Below, one piece after another: positions 46,590 to 55,664 of a stretch of DNA of 64,000 bases (its first letter is position 1; each line of letters opens with the position of its first letter). The stretch lies in contig NZ_CM001436.1 of NCBI RefSeq assembly GCF_000243255.1, positions 2,897,175 through 2,961,174 on the forward strand, read 5' to 3'. Below the pieces are notes generated by a model. That model searched no databases and was not told the DNA's origin. It saw only the letters and a list, made by a program, of their open reading frames with translations. The stretch comes from Methanoplanus limicola DSM 2279 (GTDB lineage: Archaea > Halobacteriota > Methanomicrobia > Methanomicrobiales > Methanomicrobiaceae). A program made the translations under genes and the position numbers.

Positions 46590-47506
46590 AAGCACTCGTA
46601 ACCGGCGGCAAAGGATTTCTGGGGAGACATATTGTTAATGAACTGCTAAAACAGAATATAGAAACAGTAACATACGATATAATAGAGGAACAGGAGGAAA
46701 ATTACAGCAATAATAATAGAGAGAATAATAATGATAATAATCTCTTAACTTACGTAAAAGGAGATATTCTTGATAAATCAGGACTGAAAAAAGCAATGGA
46801 AGGATGCGATCTGGTATTTCATACGGCTGCAATTGCGGACATAAATATTGTCAGAAATATCCCTGAAAAAACAATGGAGATTAATGTTTTAGGAACTACA
46901 AGATGTCTTCAGGCTGCAAGAGAATGTGGTGTCAAAAGGTTCTTATTTGCAAGCTCAGTATATTCCGCAGGAAACCACGGTTCTTTTTATAGTGTCTCCA
47001 AAAAAGCGGGAGAATCACTTTGTAAAACATATTATGAAGAGTTTGGACTCGAATATACTATTCTAAGATACGGAAGTCTTTACGGAACAGAAGCAAACCA
47101 TTGGAATTTCATATACGGCCTATGCAAGCAACTTCTGTTAACCGGAAAGTATACATACACCAGCTCTCCGGATTCACTGCGTGAATACATCAACATATTA
47201 GATGCATCAAGAGAATCTGTCAGAATTGCACGAGAACAGCAATTCGCCAACACGGTTGTAATGCTAGCAGGACACCAGAGAATGATGGTAAAAGAACTTT
47301 TCAAGATGATCGAGGAGATCATAGGAAAAGATATCTCGATAAAATATGAAAAAACGGCTAACAACAGCCATTACGTTGTAACACCTTATTCTTATGAATC
47401 TGATGTCCCAATCAGGATAAACCTGCCTACATATGTAGATATATCAGAGGGTATTTTGGAATGCCTGAAAGCCGTAGATAAAGATTTAAAAGGTGAAAAA
47501 GATTAA
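46586..47506 (+). CDS. NAD-dependent sugar epimerase with Asn-rich insert
   Basis: A 306-residue extended SDR: ALVTGGKGFLGRHIVNEL Rossmann motif, FHTAAIADINIVRNIPEKTMEINVLGTTRCLQAAR and catalytic FYSVSKKAGES. Residues about 36-52 are an asparagine-rich low-complexity stretch (NNNRENNNDNN), not seen in normal relatives, and probably a surface loop. It overlaps the dehydrogenase gene upstream by 4 bases. It may epimerise a precursor sugar for the aldolase-kdsB pathway; the exact substrate is unknown. Confidence 0.8.
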   Translation: MKALVTGGKGFLGRHIVNELLKQNIETVTYDIIEEQEENYSNNNRENNNDNNLLTYVKGDILDKSGLKKAMEGCDLVFHTAAIADINIVRNIPEKTMEINVLGTTRCLQAARECGVKRFLFASSVYSAGNHGSFYSVSKKAGESLCKTYYEEFGLEYTILRYGSLYGTEANHWNFIYGLCKQLLLTGKYTYTSSPDSLREYINILDASRESVRIAREQQFANTVVMLAGHQRMMVKELFKMIEEIIGKDISIKYEKTANNSHYVVTPYSYESDVPIRINLPTYVDISEGILECLKAVDKDLKGEKD

Positions 47507-47512
47507 TTAGAG

Positions 47513-48319
47513 GTGAAATCTATTACTACGCTTAAGAAAAAAATCAAATCCAAAGAAGTTACTATTGGGTCATGGATTACGATCGGTCACTCTTCAATTG
47601 CTGAAATATTATCATTGGGAGGATTTGACTGGTTAACAATCGATATGGAGCATAGTGCCATAACTCTTGCAGAAGCACAAAACCTTATCCAGACAATAGA
47701 ACTATCGAGATGCGTACCCCTAGTAAGAGTTGGATCCAATGATCCAAACCTGATTAAGAGAGTAATGGATGCTGGATCACACGGTGTTATTGTCCCACAA
47801 GTAAACAGCGTTCAGGAAGCAAAGAATGCAGTAAATGCAGTTAAATACCCACCAAATGGGAACAGAGGAGTGGGTCTTGCACGAGCCCAGGGTTATGGTC
47901 TAGATTTTGAAAAATATAAAAAATGGAATGATGAAAACAGCATAGTCATCATCCAAATAGAGAATATTCTGGGCGTTGAAAATCTGGAGGAAATAATTGC
48001 AGTTAAGGGTGTTGACGGTTTTATTGTCGGCCCCTATGATCTCTCCGCATCACTTGGTGTACCCGGGGAATTTGAGCATCCCCGTTACCTTCAGGCTATG
48101 GAAAAGATCAAGACTGTTATAGAGAAGAAAGATACTATTGCCGCTGGATTTCATGTTGTTCCGCTGGAACCAGAGATGGTATTTGACAAGATCAAAGAGG
48201 GTTACTGTTTCCTGGCATACAGCCTTGATTCATTATTCATCGCAGATTATGCAAGGAGAGATCTCTTAAAGATCAAAGGAGATTTATTCTCAGAAATAGA
48301 TTTCATAAAGGAGATATAA
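47513..48319 (+). CDS. HpcH/HpaI family aldolase
   Basis: A 268-residue class II pyruvate aldolase barrel: TIGSWITIGHSSIAEILSLGGFDWLTIDMEHSAITLAEAQ, PLVRVGSNDPNLIKRVMDAGSHGVIVPQVNSVQEA and NRGVGLARAQGYG, with metal ligands Glu in IIQIENILGVENLEE and Asp in GFIVGPYDLSASLG. Family members join pyruvate to an aldehyde to make 2-keto-3-deoxy sugar acids (or split these). The GTG start at 47513 lies inside GAGGTGA; it is used because the N-terminal residues resemble relatives. It is directly before kdsB with one base between. Confidence 0.85.
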   Translation: MKSITTLKKKIKSKEVTIGSWITIGHSSIAEILSLGGFDWLTIDMEHSAITLAEAQNLIQTIELSRCVPLVRVGSNDPNLIKRVMDAGSHGVIVPQVNSVQEAKNAVNAVKYPPNGNRGVGLARAQGYGLDFEKYKKWNDENSIVIIQIENILGVENLEEIIAVKGVDGFIVGPYDLSASLGVPGEFEHPRYLQAMEKIKTVIEKKDTIAAGFHVVPLEPEMVFDKIKEGYCFLAYSLDSLFIADYARRDLLKIKGDLFSEIDFIKEI

Positions 48320-48320
48320 A

Positions 48321-49070
48321 ATGAAGATTGTAGGAATTATCCCAGCAAGGATGGGTTCTTCAAGATTTCAGGGAAAACCACTTGTACCAATATGTGGAAA
48401 ACCAATGATTGAGCATGTATACAGGAGATCAGCTATGAGCCTTACACTTGATGATCTTTATGTAGCCACATGCGACCAAGAGATATACGAAACAGTTAGA
48501 GAATTTGGCGGAAAGGCAATAATGACATCAAACTGCCATGAGAGGTGTACAGACCGGATTGCTCAAGCAGTAGAGAATATTGAAGCAGACATTATTGTAA
48601 ATATTCAGGGAGATGAACCCCTGATCTTTCCTGAAATGATCGATCAGGCCCTAGAACCATTGTTAAGCGATTCAGCAATCGTATGTTCCAATCTAATGGC
48701 TGACATAAATAATGAGAAGGACTTTGAAGATCCCAACGAAGTCAAGGTAGTTGTTGACCTAGATGGTTTCGCACTGTATTTTTCAAGGGAACCGATACCT
48801 TCTAGGAAAAAGGGATCCAGCGATTTTGTCGGCCTCAAACAGGTCTGCATCATTCCTTTCAGAAGGGATTTCCTCTTCAAATATACTAAACTATCTCCAA
48901 CTCCTCTGGAAATTATAGAATCAGTTGATATGCTGAGGGCAATTGAACATGGCTATAAAGTCAAAATGGTGAAAACTCCTTACGAAACATATAGTGTTGA
49001 TACAATAGAAGACCTGATGCATGTTGAAGAGATAATGAAAGATGACGAATTATTCAGGAAATACTCATAA
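48321..49070 (+). CDS. kdsB: CMP-Kdo synthetase-like cytidylyltransferase
   Basis: A 249-residue KdsB-type enzyme forming CMP-3-deoxy-octulosonate or a close analogue: IGIIPARMGSSRFQGKPLVPICGKPMIEHVYRRS, CTDRIAQAVENIEADIIVNIQGDEPLIFPEMIDQAL (the QGDEP motif) and the late TPYETYSVDTIEDL. Kdo is typical of Gram-negative bacteria and rare in archaea. No KdsA- or KdsD-like gene is beside it; its only likely source of a 2-keto-3-deoxy acid in this block is the aldolase one base upstream. Confidence 0.85.
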   Translation: MKIVGIIPARMGSSRFQGKPLVPICGKPMIEHVYRRSAMSLTLDDLYVATCDQEIYETVREFGGKAIMTSNCHERCTDRIAQAVENIEADIIVNIQGDEPLIFPEMIDQALEPLLSDSAIVCSNLMADINNEKDFEDPNEVKVVVDLDGFALYFSREPIPSRKKGSSDFVGLKQVCIIPFRRDFLFKYTKLSPTPLEIIESVDMLRAIEHGYKVKMVKTPYETYSVDTIEDLMHVEEIMKDDELFRKYS

Positions 49071-49189
49071 CAACAAATATAAAATCAACCATTATAATGA
49101 CCAAATTCAACTGCACTCATTAGAATAAATTTGCCTTTTTCCGGCATTGAGATTCTTCTTGAGTCTATCCAAGTGGAAATTGGGTTAAC

Positions 49190-49199
49190 AGGACATACT
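49190..49199 (+). repeat. Target-site duplication, left copy
   Basis: AGGACATACT, a 10-base direct repeat directly outside the left terminal inverted repeat of the insertion sequence. The same ten bases follow the right end at 50966-50975. Ten bases is within the usual range for IS4-family elements. Confidence 0.85.
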
Positions 49200-49536
49200 C
49201 ATATAAGTCAGTTTAAGGGATCTGGACTGAAAAATTGCATACATTTTTGAGTGTACGTATTAATTAGTAACATTTTCCGATTAAATTAACAGGATTTAGA
49301 AATTCTAAAAGAAGATACTTCGCGCAGATTAGGAAATAAGAGGTAAAATGTTGCTATCTCAAGCCATTTTCTAAGCTGTATTATGTCAAATGTAAAATAA
49401 TGGCATATTAAACGTATTTTTAGAATTTTTGAATACAGCTATCGCTAAGGCTAACGACTCAAATATTGTTGGATTGACTTCTACTCTTTAAAAGCCAACA
49501 TATTTGAGTGAAATTCGGTCGTATCCTTTATGTCGG

Positions 49537-50835
49537 CTACATGCAAGTCGCCGCAATGAATCTTCCAAGTTTTTTCCATCTTTCACCAACACTCTCTTTT
49601 CCAAAGATACTCTGATCAATGATACTCAGGAACTCGTGAGCTTTCTCTGCAAAAACTTTAGACCATAACAATGGACCATAACGAGGTTTTTCATCTTCAT
49701 CAAGTGATGCTACCATTTTTTTGTACAGATTTCTGCTCAAAACAAGCCTTATTAACATAGAATAGACATGGATCAGAGCAAGCGGTTCCCTGGCTAAAAG
49801 AAATTTCCCAAGATCATAGTCACTTTTCATCTCCTTGAATAACAGCTCAATTATCCATCGATACCGATATAGCTGATAAATCTCGTCCTTTTTGTAAGCA
49901 TCACCAGGTAAGTTTGTTACATAATTATGCCAAATCTTGTCATTTTCATCCCAGAAACAGACGACTCTGAAATCTGCATTAATTCTTTTTTTGCCCCATG
50001 GTTTTTCTTTATCTCTTCCGGTAAAGGTGCATATTAGCTCAATTTCACCGCTTTTTGGAATTCTATCAAGAAAGTCACCTAAATTCATTCCTTTTTCAAA
50101 AAAACTATCAAAAATCTTAGATTCTGATACAATTTCTTTTAATTTTGGTTTGGCTGAATTCTTGACCCGACTAACAAAAAATCCTCCTCTTTCATTGATG
50201 TTTGCCAAAACATAATGCGAATAATAGCCTAAATCAAAAAGGAAAAGAACGTCTTTTATGTTCCCATCAATCCTGATTTTCTTGTAGTCATGCGTTTTTT
50301 CATCAGTAATTTCAAAGGATTTAAGTGAATGTGATACAGCACTATATACTGCATGAATTTTCAATCCAGCAGCTTCACTTCGTGATCTTGCCGGTGGAAA
50401 TTCCTCTGCAAGTTTTTTGCTCAGTCGAATGATGCTGCTGTCCTGTATCAAGACATCTTTCAGGATCCCAACCGGACCCTTTAATCTTGCAGGTGAATCT
50501 GCAAAGGTTATATTGATATAGTGATCCAGCATCGCTCGTAAGAAAAGAGCCATATTACTGTCAAAACGATTGTGAAAACTCTGATATCTAATCTCTTTTG
50601 TCCCTGCAGATTTCCCACCCAGGTCTTGATAGTCACGATGAATTTCTTCAAGTGTAGGTTTACAGTGACTACTGATCCCAAAAATAAGGACGTATAAGAG
50701 ATATGTCGGATCTAATTTCTTCATCCTCTTAATAAATCCGGTACTGCGTGCTTTTTCCATAATAACTTCAGGAGGGAGTAATTTCTCCTGCCAATTCCTC
50801 AGGGAATTGTTATCATCTTTTTGCTGATGATTCAT
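49537..50835 (-). CDS. IS4-family DDE transposase
   Basis: A 432-residue transposase of the IS4 family, full length and uninterrupted. DDE-type residues are visible in VLIQDSSIIRLSKKL (first Asp), VLFLFDLGYYSHYVLANI (second Asp) and the diagnostic Y-x2-R-W-x3-E-x6-K signature YRYRWIIELLFKEMKSDYDL. It catalyses cut-and-paste movement of the element 49200-50965. The frame and lack of stops suggest the element is still functional. Confidence 0.9.
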   Translation of the reverse strand: MNHQQKDDNNSLRNWQEKLLPPEVIMEKARSTGFIKRMKKLDPTYLLYVLIFGISSHCKPTLEEIHRDYQDLGGKSAGTKEIRYQSFHNRFDSNMALFLRAMLDHYINITFADSPARLKGPVGILKDVLIQDSSIIRLSKKLAEEFPPARSRSEAAGLKIHAVYSAVSHSLKSFEITDEKTHDYKKIRIDGNIKDVLFLFDLGYYSHYVLANINERGGFFVSRVKNSAKPKLKEIVSESKIFDSFFEKGMNLGDFLDRIPKSGEIELICTFTGRDKEKPWGKKRINADFRVVCFWDENDKIWHNYVTNLPGDAYKKDEIYQLYRYRWIIELLFKEMKSDYDLGKFLLAREPLALIHVYSMLIRLVLSRNLYKKMVASLDEDEKPRYGPLLWSKVFAEKAHEFLSIIDQSIFGKESVGERWKKLGRFIAATCM

Positions 50836-50954
50836 ATTTCCAGGTTCCGCGAAGCGGCGCGCGAAAGTATATAAAGGTTCCGATCTGTTGTGGGGTGTGG
50901 GATTATTGGGGAGTAATACTCAAAAATGAAATATTGATGACTTCACGCTAAAAG

Positions 50955-50965
50955 TGACTTATATG
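50955..50965 (-). repeat. Right terminal inverted repeat of the IS
   Basis: TGACTTATATG at the right end is the exact reverse complement of the first eleven bases of the left end (49200-49210). Together they are probably the transposase recognition ends. Confidence 0.8.
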
Positions 50966-50975
50966 AGGACATACT
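50966..50975 (+). repeat. Target-site duplication, right copy
   Basis: AGGACATACT, identical to 49190-49199 and immediately outside the right inverted repeat. Joining the flanks through one copy rebuilds an uninterrupted intergenic sequence between kdsB and the radical SAM gene. Confidence 0.85.
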
Positions 50976-51016
50976 ATACACTAAATAATTAAGGTCAAAA
51001 GCATTAATATATTAAT

Positions 51017-52528
51017 ATGAAAAAATGTAAAATCCTGTTCATATACCCAACATATTACAGAGTAACAGGACTCCCCGTAGGGATTGCCTCCTTGTCAGCC
51101 GTTCTAAAGGAGGCAGGTCATTCTGTAAAAATATTTGAAACCAGTTTTTACCCTGAAATTGCTGATGATAATTCTTTTGAAAAGGATCAAAACGTGACTC
51201 GCGCAAAAAGGAAAATTTCAAAACAAATTGCCAATGATGATGCAATAAAAGATAATAAAACAACAATAAAAGATGACCTATACTCATTAATCAAGGATTA
51301 CTCCCCGGACATTATAGGATTTTCAATACTAGAGCCGAATTACACACAAAGCAGAATTCTAGCAGGTTATATTAAGGAAGAATTCCCTGAAATTCCCCTT
51401 ATTGCAGGAGGTATATTACCTACATTGGCCCCCGAACTGTTGATTGAAGACAGTCTCTTTGATATTATCAGCATCGGTGAGGGTGAAAGTTCTCTTTCAG
51501 AACTGGCAAACAGAATAGCCATAGGAAAAAGCTATGATAATATTAATGGGCTCTGGATACGAAAAAAGGATCGAATAATTAAAAATAGCCAGTTGAAACT
51601 TCATGACGTGAATACCCTCCCTTTTCCGGATTTCAGCGAATTCGATGAAAGACTTTTTTATAAACCAATGCAAGGCCATTTTTATAAGATGATAAACATT
51701 GAAACATCACGCGGGTGTTTTTATAATTGCACATATTGTGCGGCCCCTAGACTCAGGAAGATTTACAGGGAGAATGTAAATGACAAATATAACAGAAACA
51801 TGGATATGGAGAAGGTTATCAAGCAGATTCATTACCAAGTAAACAAATATTCACCTGAATTCATTTACTTCTCCAGTGAAAACTTCCTTGATCTCACTGA
51901 TGCCGATTTTGAGATGTTTATCAATGAATATGAAAAAATAAGACTTCCCTTCTGGATACAAACCAGAATTGAAACAATAAACAAAGACAGACTTTCCGAA
52001 CTTAAGAGGGTAGGACTTTTCTGGATGACAATGGGGTTGGAGCACGGAAACGAAAATTTCAGAAAAAATTTCCTCAGGAGAAGATACCGCAATGAGGACT
52101 TTTACGAAAAAATCAGCATACTAAGTGAACTAGAGATCGGAGCCTCAATAAACAATATATTTGGATTTCCAAATGAAAACAGAGAGCTTATTTTTGATAC
52201 GATAAATACAAACAGAAAATTACTGGATATACATCCAAAACTGGATATCAACATATTTCTTTTTGAACCGTATCACGGTTGCTTCCTGCATGAAATTTGC
52301 GTTAATGAAGGCCTTATAGACGATGAATTTATAGTAACAGAGGGCACTCTTAACGAGACTTCAATCCTAAATTTTTCTAAAGAGCATAAAATGATGCTAA
52401 AAGGTTTAGTCAGGACATTTCCACTTTATCTTAGGTTACCTGAGAAATACTGGGATAAGATCAGAATTGCAGAAAATGATAATCCTGAAGGCAATGAAAT
52501 GTTAAATGAGCTCTTTAAACTGTTATAG
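51017..52528 (+). CDS. B12-binding domain radical SAM protein
   Basis: A 503-residue protein with an N-terminal cobalamin-binding Rossmann domain (about 1-190: ILFIYPTYYRVTGLPVGIASLSAVLKEAGHSVKIFE and DIIGFSILEPNYTQSRILAGYI) followed by the radical SAM barrel. The cluster motif is GCFYNCTYCAAPRL (Cx3Cx2C). The classical DxHxxG B12 box is not obvious, so the domain may not bind B12 base-off. Such enzymes methylate or rearrange unactivated carbons. In this glycan locus the substrate may be a sugar or a lipid carrier. Its promoter lies next to the IS. Confidence 0.85.
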   Translation: MKKCKILFIYPTYYRVTGLPVGIASLSAVLKEAGHSVKIFETSFYPEIADDNSFEKDQNVTRAKRKISKQIANDDAIKDNKTTIKDDLYSLIKDYSPDIIGFSILEPNYTQSRILAGYIKEEFPEIPLIAGGILPTLAPELLIEDSLFDIISIGEGESSLSELANRIAIGKSYDNINGLWIRKKDRIIKNSQLKLHDVNTLPFPDFSEFDERLFYKPMQGHFYKMINIETSRGCFYNCTYCAAPRLRKIYRENVNDKYNRNMDMEKVIKQIHYQVNKYSPEFIYFSSENFLDLTDADFEMFINEYEKIRLPFWIQTRIETINKDRLSELKRVGLFWMTMGLEHGNENFRKNFLRRRYRNEDFYEKISILSELEIGASINNIFGFPNENRELIFDTINTNRKLLDIHPKLDINIFLFEPYHGCFLHEICVNEGLIDDEFIVTEGTLNETSILNFSKEHKMMLKGLVRTFPLYLRLPEKYWDKIRIAENDNPEGNEMLNELFKLL

Positions 52529-52661
52529 AACTCTCCAATCAATCAATCTCTTTTTCCTTAGAATTATTCTCATCAAAACTCATCAAAAAACAGGACAAGA
52601 AAGAATAACGTATTAAACCTAACAAAACAAATAAAATAATTTGGATCGATATAAGTAACTA

Positions 52662-53654
52662 ATGAAAGAAGAGGATATTAGACCTAGAAAAATATTTGAT
52701 GAATACCTTGCTCTTGCCAAAAAAGATGTTAATAATTATTTTTTGACTAAGCCATTTTACTATGTATCCTGCCCCGCCTGCAAGGGAGAAAATAGTAGGT
52801 TCAAATTTCGTAAATATGGCTTTGATTATGAGGAATGCGATAAATGCAAAACATTATATGTAAATCCAAGACCTACACCCGAATCCTTCAGTGATTACTA
52901 CAGTAATTCTCCATCCGTCAAGTATTGGGCCACAAATTTTTACAAAGAAACAGAATCCAGCAGAAGAGAGCTTATCATAAAACCCAAGGCAAAACTTGTT
53001 AAAAGGTATTTGGACAAATATTTGGGTGATACAAATAATACATCCATTATTGACATCGGGGCAGGATATGGTGTTTTTTGTGAGGAACTACAGTTGCTGG
53101 CCGATGAAGGTACAACTGTTGTGGCGATCGAACCCTCAGATTCTCTAAATAGGATATGTATAGAAAAAGGACTTAAAACAGTTCCAAAATTTATAGAAAA
53201 TGTTTATAATAGTGATTTTGAAGGTATGGATATAAGCTGTGCCATATCATTTGAATTGCTGGAGCACCTTCATAATCCGGAATTATTTATCCAAAAATGT
53301 AGTGAGATTATCTCACCGGAGGGGCTTTTGATAATCACAACTCTTACATGGGATGGGTTTGATCTCCAAGTACTGCAGGATAAATCAAGCAGCATTCATC
53401 CACCTCACCATTTAAATTTTTTCACAAAAAAATCCCTTTCAATTCTTTTGGAGAGAAATGGTTTTGAGGTATGTGAGATCACAACACCTGGAAAACTCGA
53501 TGTTGATATAGTATCCAAGCAATTATCAGATATAAAGGATCCATTTATCAGAAAATTAATTGAATCTGACCAGGAGATAAAGGATAACTTCCAGACTTTC
53601 CTCCAAGAAGCTGGACTAAGTTCACATATGATGGCTGTTGCAAAAAAGAAATGA
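52662..53654 (+). CDS. Zinc-ribbon SAM methyltransferase
   Basis: A 330-residue methyltransferase with an N-terminal zinc ribbon (CPACKGENSRFKF and YEECDKCKTLYVNPRP) and a class I fold: SIIDIGAGYGVFCEELQLLADEGTTVVAIEPSDSLNRIC and ISCAISFELLEHLHNPELF. It has the same domain plan as the gene at 34878 but with little direct similarity. It is probably a sugar O- or C-methyltransferase. It follows the radical SAM gene by 133 bases. Confidence 0.82.
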   Translation: MKEEDIRPRKIFDEYLALAKKDVNNYFLTKPFYYVSCPACKGENSRFKFRKYGFDYEECDKCKTLYVNPRPTPESFSDYYSNSPSVKYWATNFYKETESSRRELIIKPKAKLVKRYLDKYLGDTNNTSIIDIGAGYGVFCEELQLLADEGTTVVAIEPSDSLNRICIEKGLKTVPKFIENVYNSDFEGMDISCAISFELLEHLHNPELFIQKCSEIISPEGLLIITTLTWDGFDLQVLQDKSSSIHPPHHLNFFTKKSLSILLERNGFEVCEITTPGKLDVDIVSKQLSDIKDPFIRKLIESDQEIKDNFQTFLQEAGLSSHMMAVAKKK

Positions 53655-53687
53655 TACCAAGGAATCCAGATAAAAAATCCATCAAGA

Positions 53688-55565
53688 TCATATTATAAAA
53701 TAACTCATTTCTTCCGCATCTTCCGGATTGAAGAATTTTTTCTTCATATCCTCCCCAAAAATCAGTAATTTTTCTCTTTCCTTTGTTGACAACCGTAAGT
53801 ATTTATTCAGTGATTTTCTGAATTCATCACTATCATAACAGATGGATACAAAACTCAAATCAGAATATTCAAACGGATTTAAATTCAGCGCAGAGTATTT
53901 GGCCAGCAGAATTGTAGGAATACCAAGGACAGCAGCTTCAACAATCGAACTAGATGCTGTTGAGATTACAACTGCTGCTGATTTAAGAAGAACTTCATTT
54001 TTCTCTTCTTTAAATTCAAATTTCCCCGACATGCCTTTAGCATTTAGGATATCCAAGAAAGCCAATATAATTTTTTTCCCGTGATCTGGATGAGATTTTA
54101 AATAGACATTTAATACACCATTTAATCCGTCCAGAATATCACAAACATTTATCAGTATTTCAAATGCGTCATTCTTATCTCCAGGAAGCAAAAGAAGAAT
54201 GCTACCAGGTATAGGCATATTCTGATTATGAATTCTGAATAAGTATGAATACCTCAATGCCAGACTTGTCTTTACAGGAACATGAGTCAGGTACTTCCTA
54301 ACTTTAATGCTCTCTCTAACCCCCGTGGTGAGAATAATATCAGGTAGCAATCCAGATTCGTATTCAGAATCAAGTGGATATAATCCCAGATAATTTGAGA
54401 AATGTATAAAATGCTGAACTCCTATAATTTTTATAACTTGAGATACATTATTAACTGCCAGACAAAGTGCTTTATCCTGCAACTGATTCTCATGCCAACA
54501 GATTATTCGTTCAATTTTACCCCTGGATACATCTCCTAATCTTAAAAATAAATAATATACTAAGATACTCTTAAATATTCCATCAAAACAGACCCATTTA
54601 TTATCACAGGAATCTGCAAATGAAATATCAATATCTCTAAAATAAGGTAATTTTTCATTAAAAGTTACTGCTTTAACAGCCATATTTAAAGACATTAAAT
54701 AATCAAAAATAGTTAAATAATCTTCTTTAATAATAAAAAATCTATCATTTGCCCGGATTTTTTTGTACAGATTTAACTTATTCAATTTTGTTTCAGTCAA
54801 AGTTGGGTGATAAATCACGTTATATCCATTTTTTTTTAGATAGGATTCTAATCCTGGGAAATAACGATCATTAAAAGAACCGTCTTCAGCAAAATTGGAT
54901 TCATATACAAACAAATCTATTAAAGCAGTTTTACCATCTAAGAAAGAACTTATATTTTTATTCTTCTTACTGTTACTTTTAAAACTTATTTTAGATATTT
55001 TTGCAAAAGTGAAGTTAATAAACGCCTTTAATATAGATTTCCCTATTTCAGCAAATGCCTGCCATAAGAAATAGAATTTACCACGATATGGCCTTGATAT
55101 TGATATAACTGAAATATTTTCATCATCAGCCCATTTTTCAATGAGTACACCAGTAGAATATGACTCAACAACAATTACTATTTTTTTACCCGGATAATTA
55201 CTACAAACTTCCTTTACAAGCTCTAAATAACAGACATTTTGAAATACTTCACTCAGATAAATATTTCTTGAGGATAACGGCGTAAACCACCATTCAAATA
55301 TATCATTATTATTCCGGTTAACATCATCAATATAGTGATTAAAATCATCACGAATTCGATCTGATATTCTGTCGAGTTTCTCTGAAATTTCGATTAATTC
55401 AAATTTATCCTTAAAATAAAACTCATATTCTTTAAACTTTAAATAATCCCTGCCAAAGTATAGCCAATAACTCTCATTATCACTAAAATAGCTAATTTGA
55501 ACCTTATTCAACTTGAAATGAGTACTATATATCAAAATAATCCTATTTTTACCCTCACAACCCAT
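53688..55565 (-). CDS. GT-B-like surface carbohydrate transferase (putative)
   Basis: A protein of about 625 residues, mostly A/T-rich codons. The C-terminal half resembles GT-B or capsule-type transferases: KIIGVQHFIHFSNYL, DIILTTGVRESIKVRKYL, a lone LLLPGDKNDAFEIL and SAAVVISTASSSIVEAAVLGIPTILLAKYSALNLNPF. The QH and SSSIVEAAVLGIP patterns are similar in kind to those in CDP-glycerol and Kdo transferases and also in the LIC12162 protein at 27830. The ATG at 55565 is favoured because AGGTGA lies four bases upstream. Function is inferred only. Confidence 0.6.
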   Translation of the reverse strand: MGCEGKNRIILIYSTHFKLNKVQISYFSDNESYWLYFGRDYLKFKEYEFYFKDKFELIEISEKLDRISDRIRDDFNHYIDDVNRNNNDIFEWWFTPLSSRNIYLSEVFQNVCYLELVKEVCSNYPGKKIVIVVESYSTGVLIEKWADDENISVISISRPYRGKFYFLWQAFAEIGKSILKAFINFTFAKISKISFKSNSKKNKNISSFLDGKTALIDLFVYESNFAEDGSFNDRYFPGLESYLKKNGYNVIYHPTLTETKLNKLNLYKKIRANDRFFIIKEDYLTIFDYLMSLNMAVKAVTFNEKLPYFRDIDISFADSCDNKWVCFDGIFKSILVYYLFLRLGDVSRGKIERIICWHENQLQDKALCLAVNNVSQVIKIIGVQHFIHFSNYLGLYPLDSEYESGLLPDIILTTGVRESIKVRKYLTHVPVKTSLALRYSYLFRIHNQNMPIPGSILLLLPGDKNDAFEILINVCDILDGLNGVLNVYLKSHPDHGKKIILAFLDILNAKGMSGKFEFKEEKNEVLLKSAAVVISTASSSIVEAAVLGIPTILLAKYSALNLNPFEYSDLSFVSICYDSDEFRKSLNKYLRLSTKEREKLLIFGEDMKKKFFNPEDAEEMSYFII

Positions 55566-55664
55566 AATTTCACCTAAAAACTGAATAGGATAATATACTA
55601 TCCACAAATCATTCACAAAATACAATTACAAATAATTGTAATATCACCAAAAATTAAACCCAAA

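Larger units (their letters stand above)
49200..50965 (-). mobile_element. Complete IS4-family insertion sequence
   Basis: A 1766-bp element. Both ends carry the terminal inverted repeat CATATAAGTCA (49200-49210; reversed at 50955-50965), and similarity continues inward for about nine more bases with mismatches. The element contains a single transposase on the minus strand and unusually long non-coding ends, 337 bases on the left and 130 on the right. The intact transposase and exact target duplication suggest recent insertion. It separates kdsB from the radical SAM gene. Confidence 0.85.
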
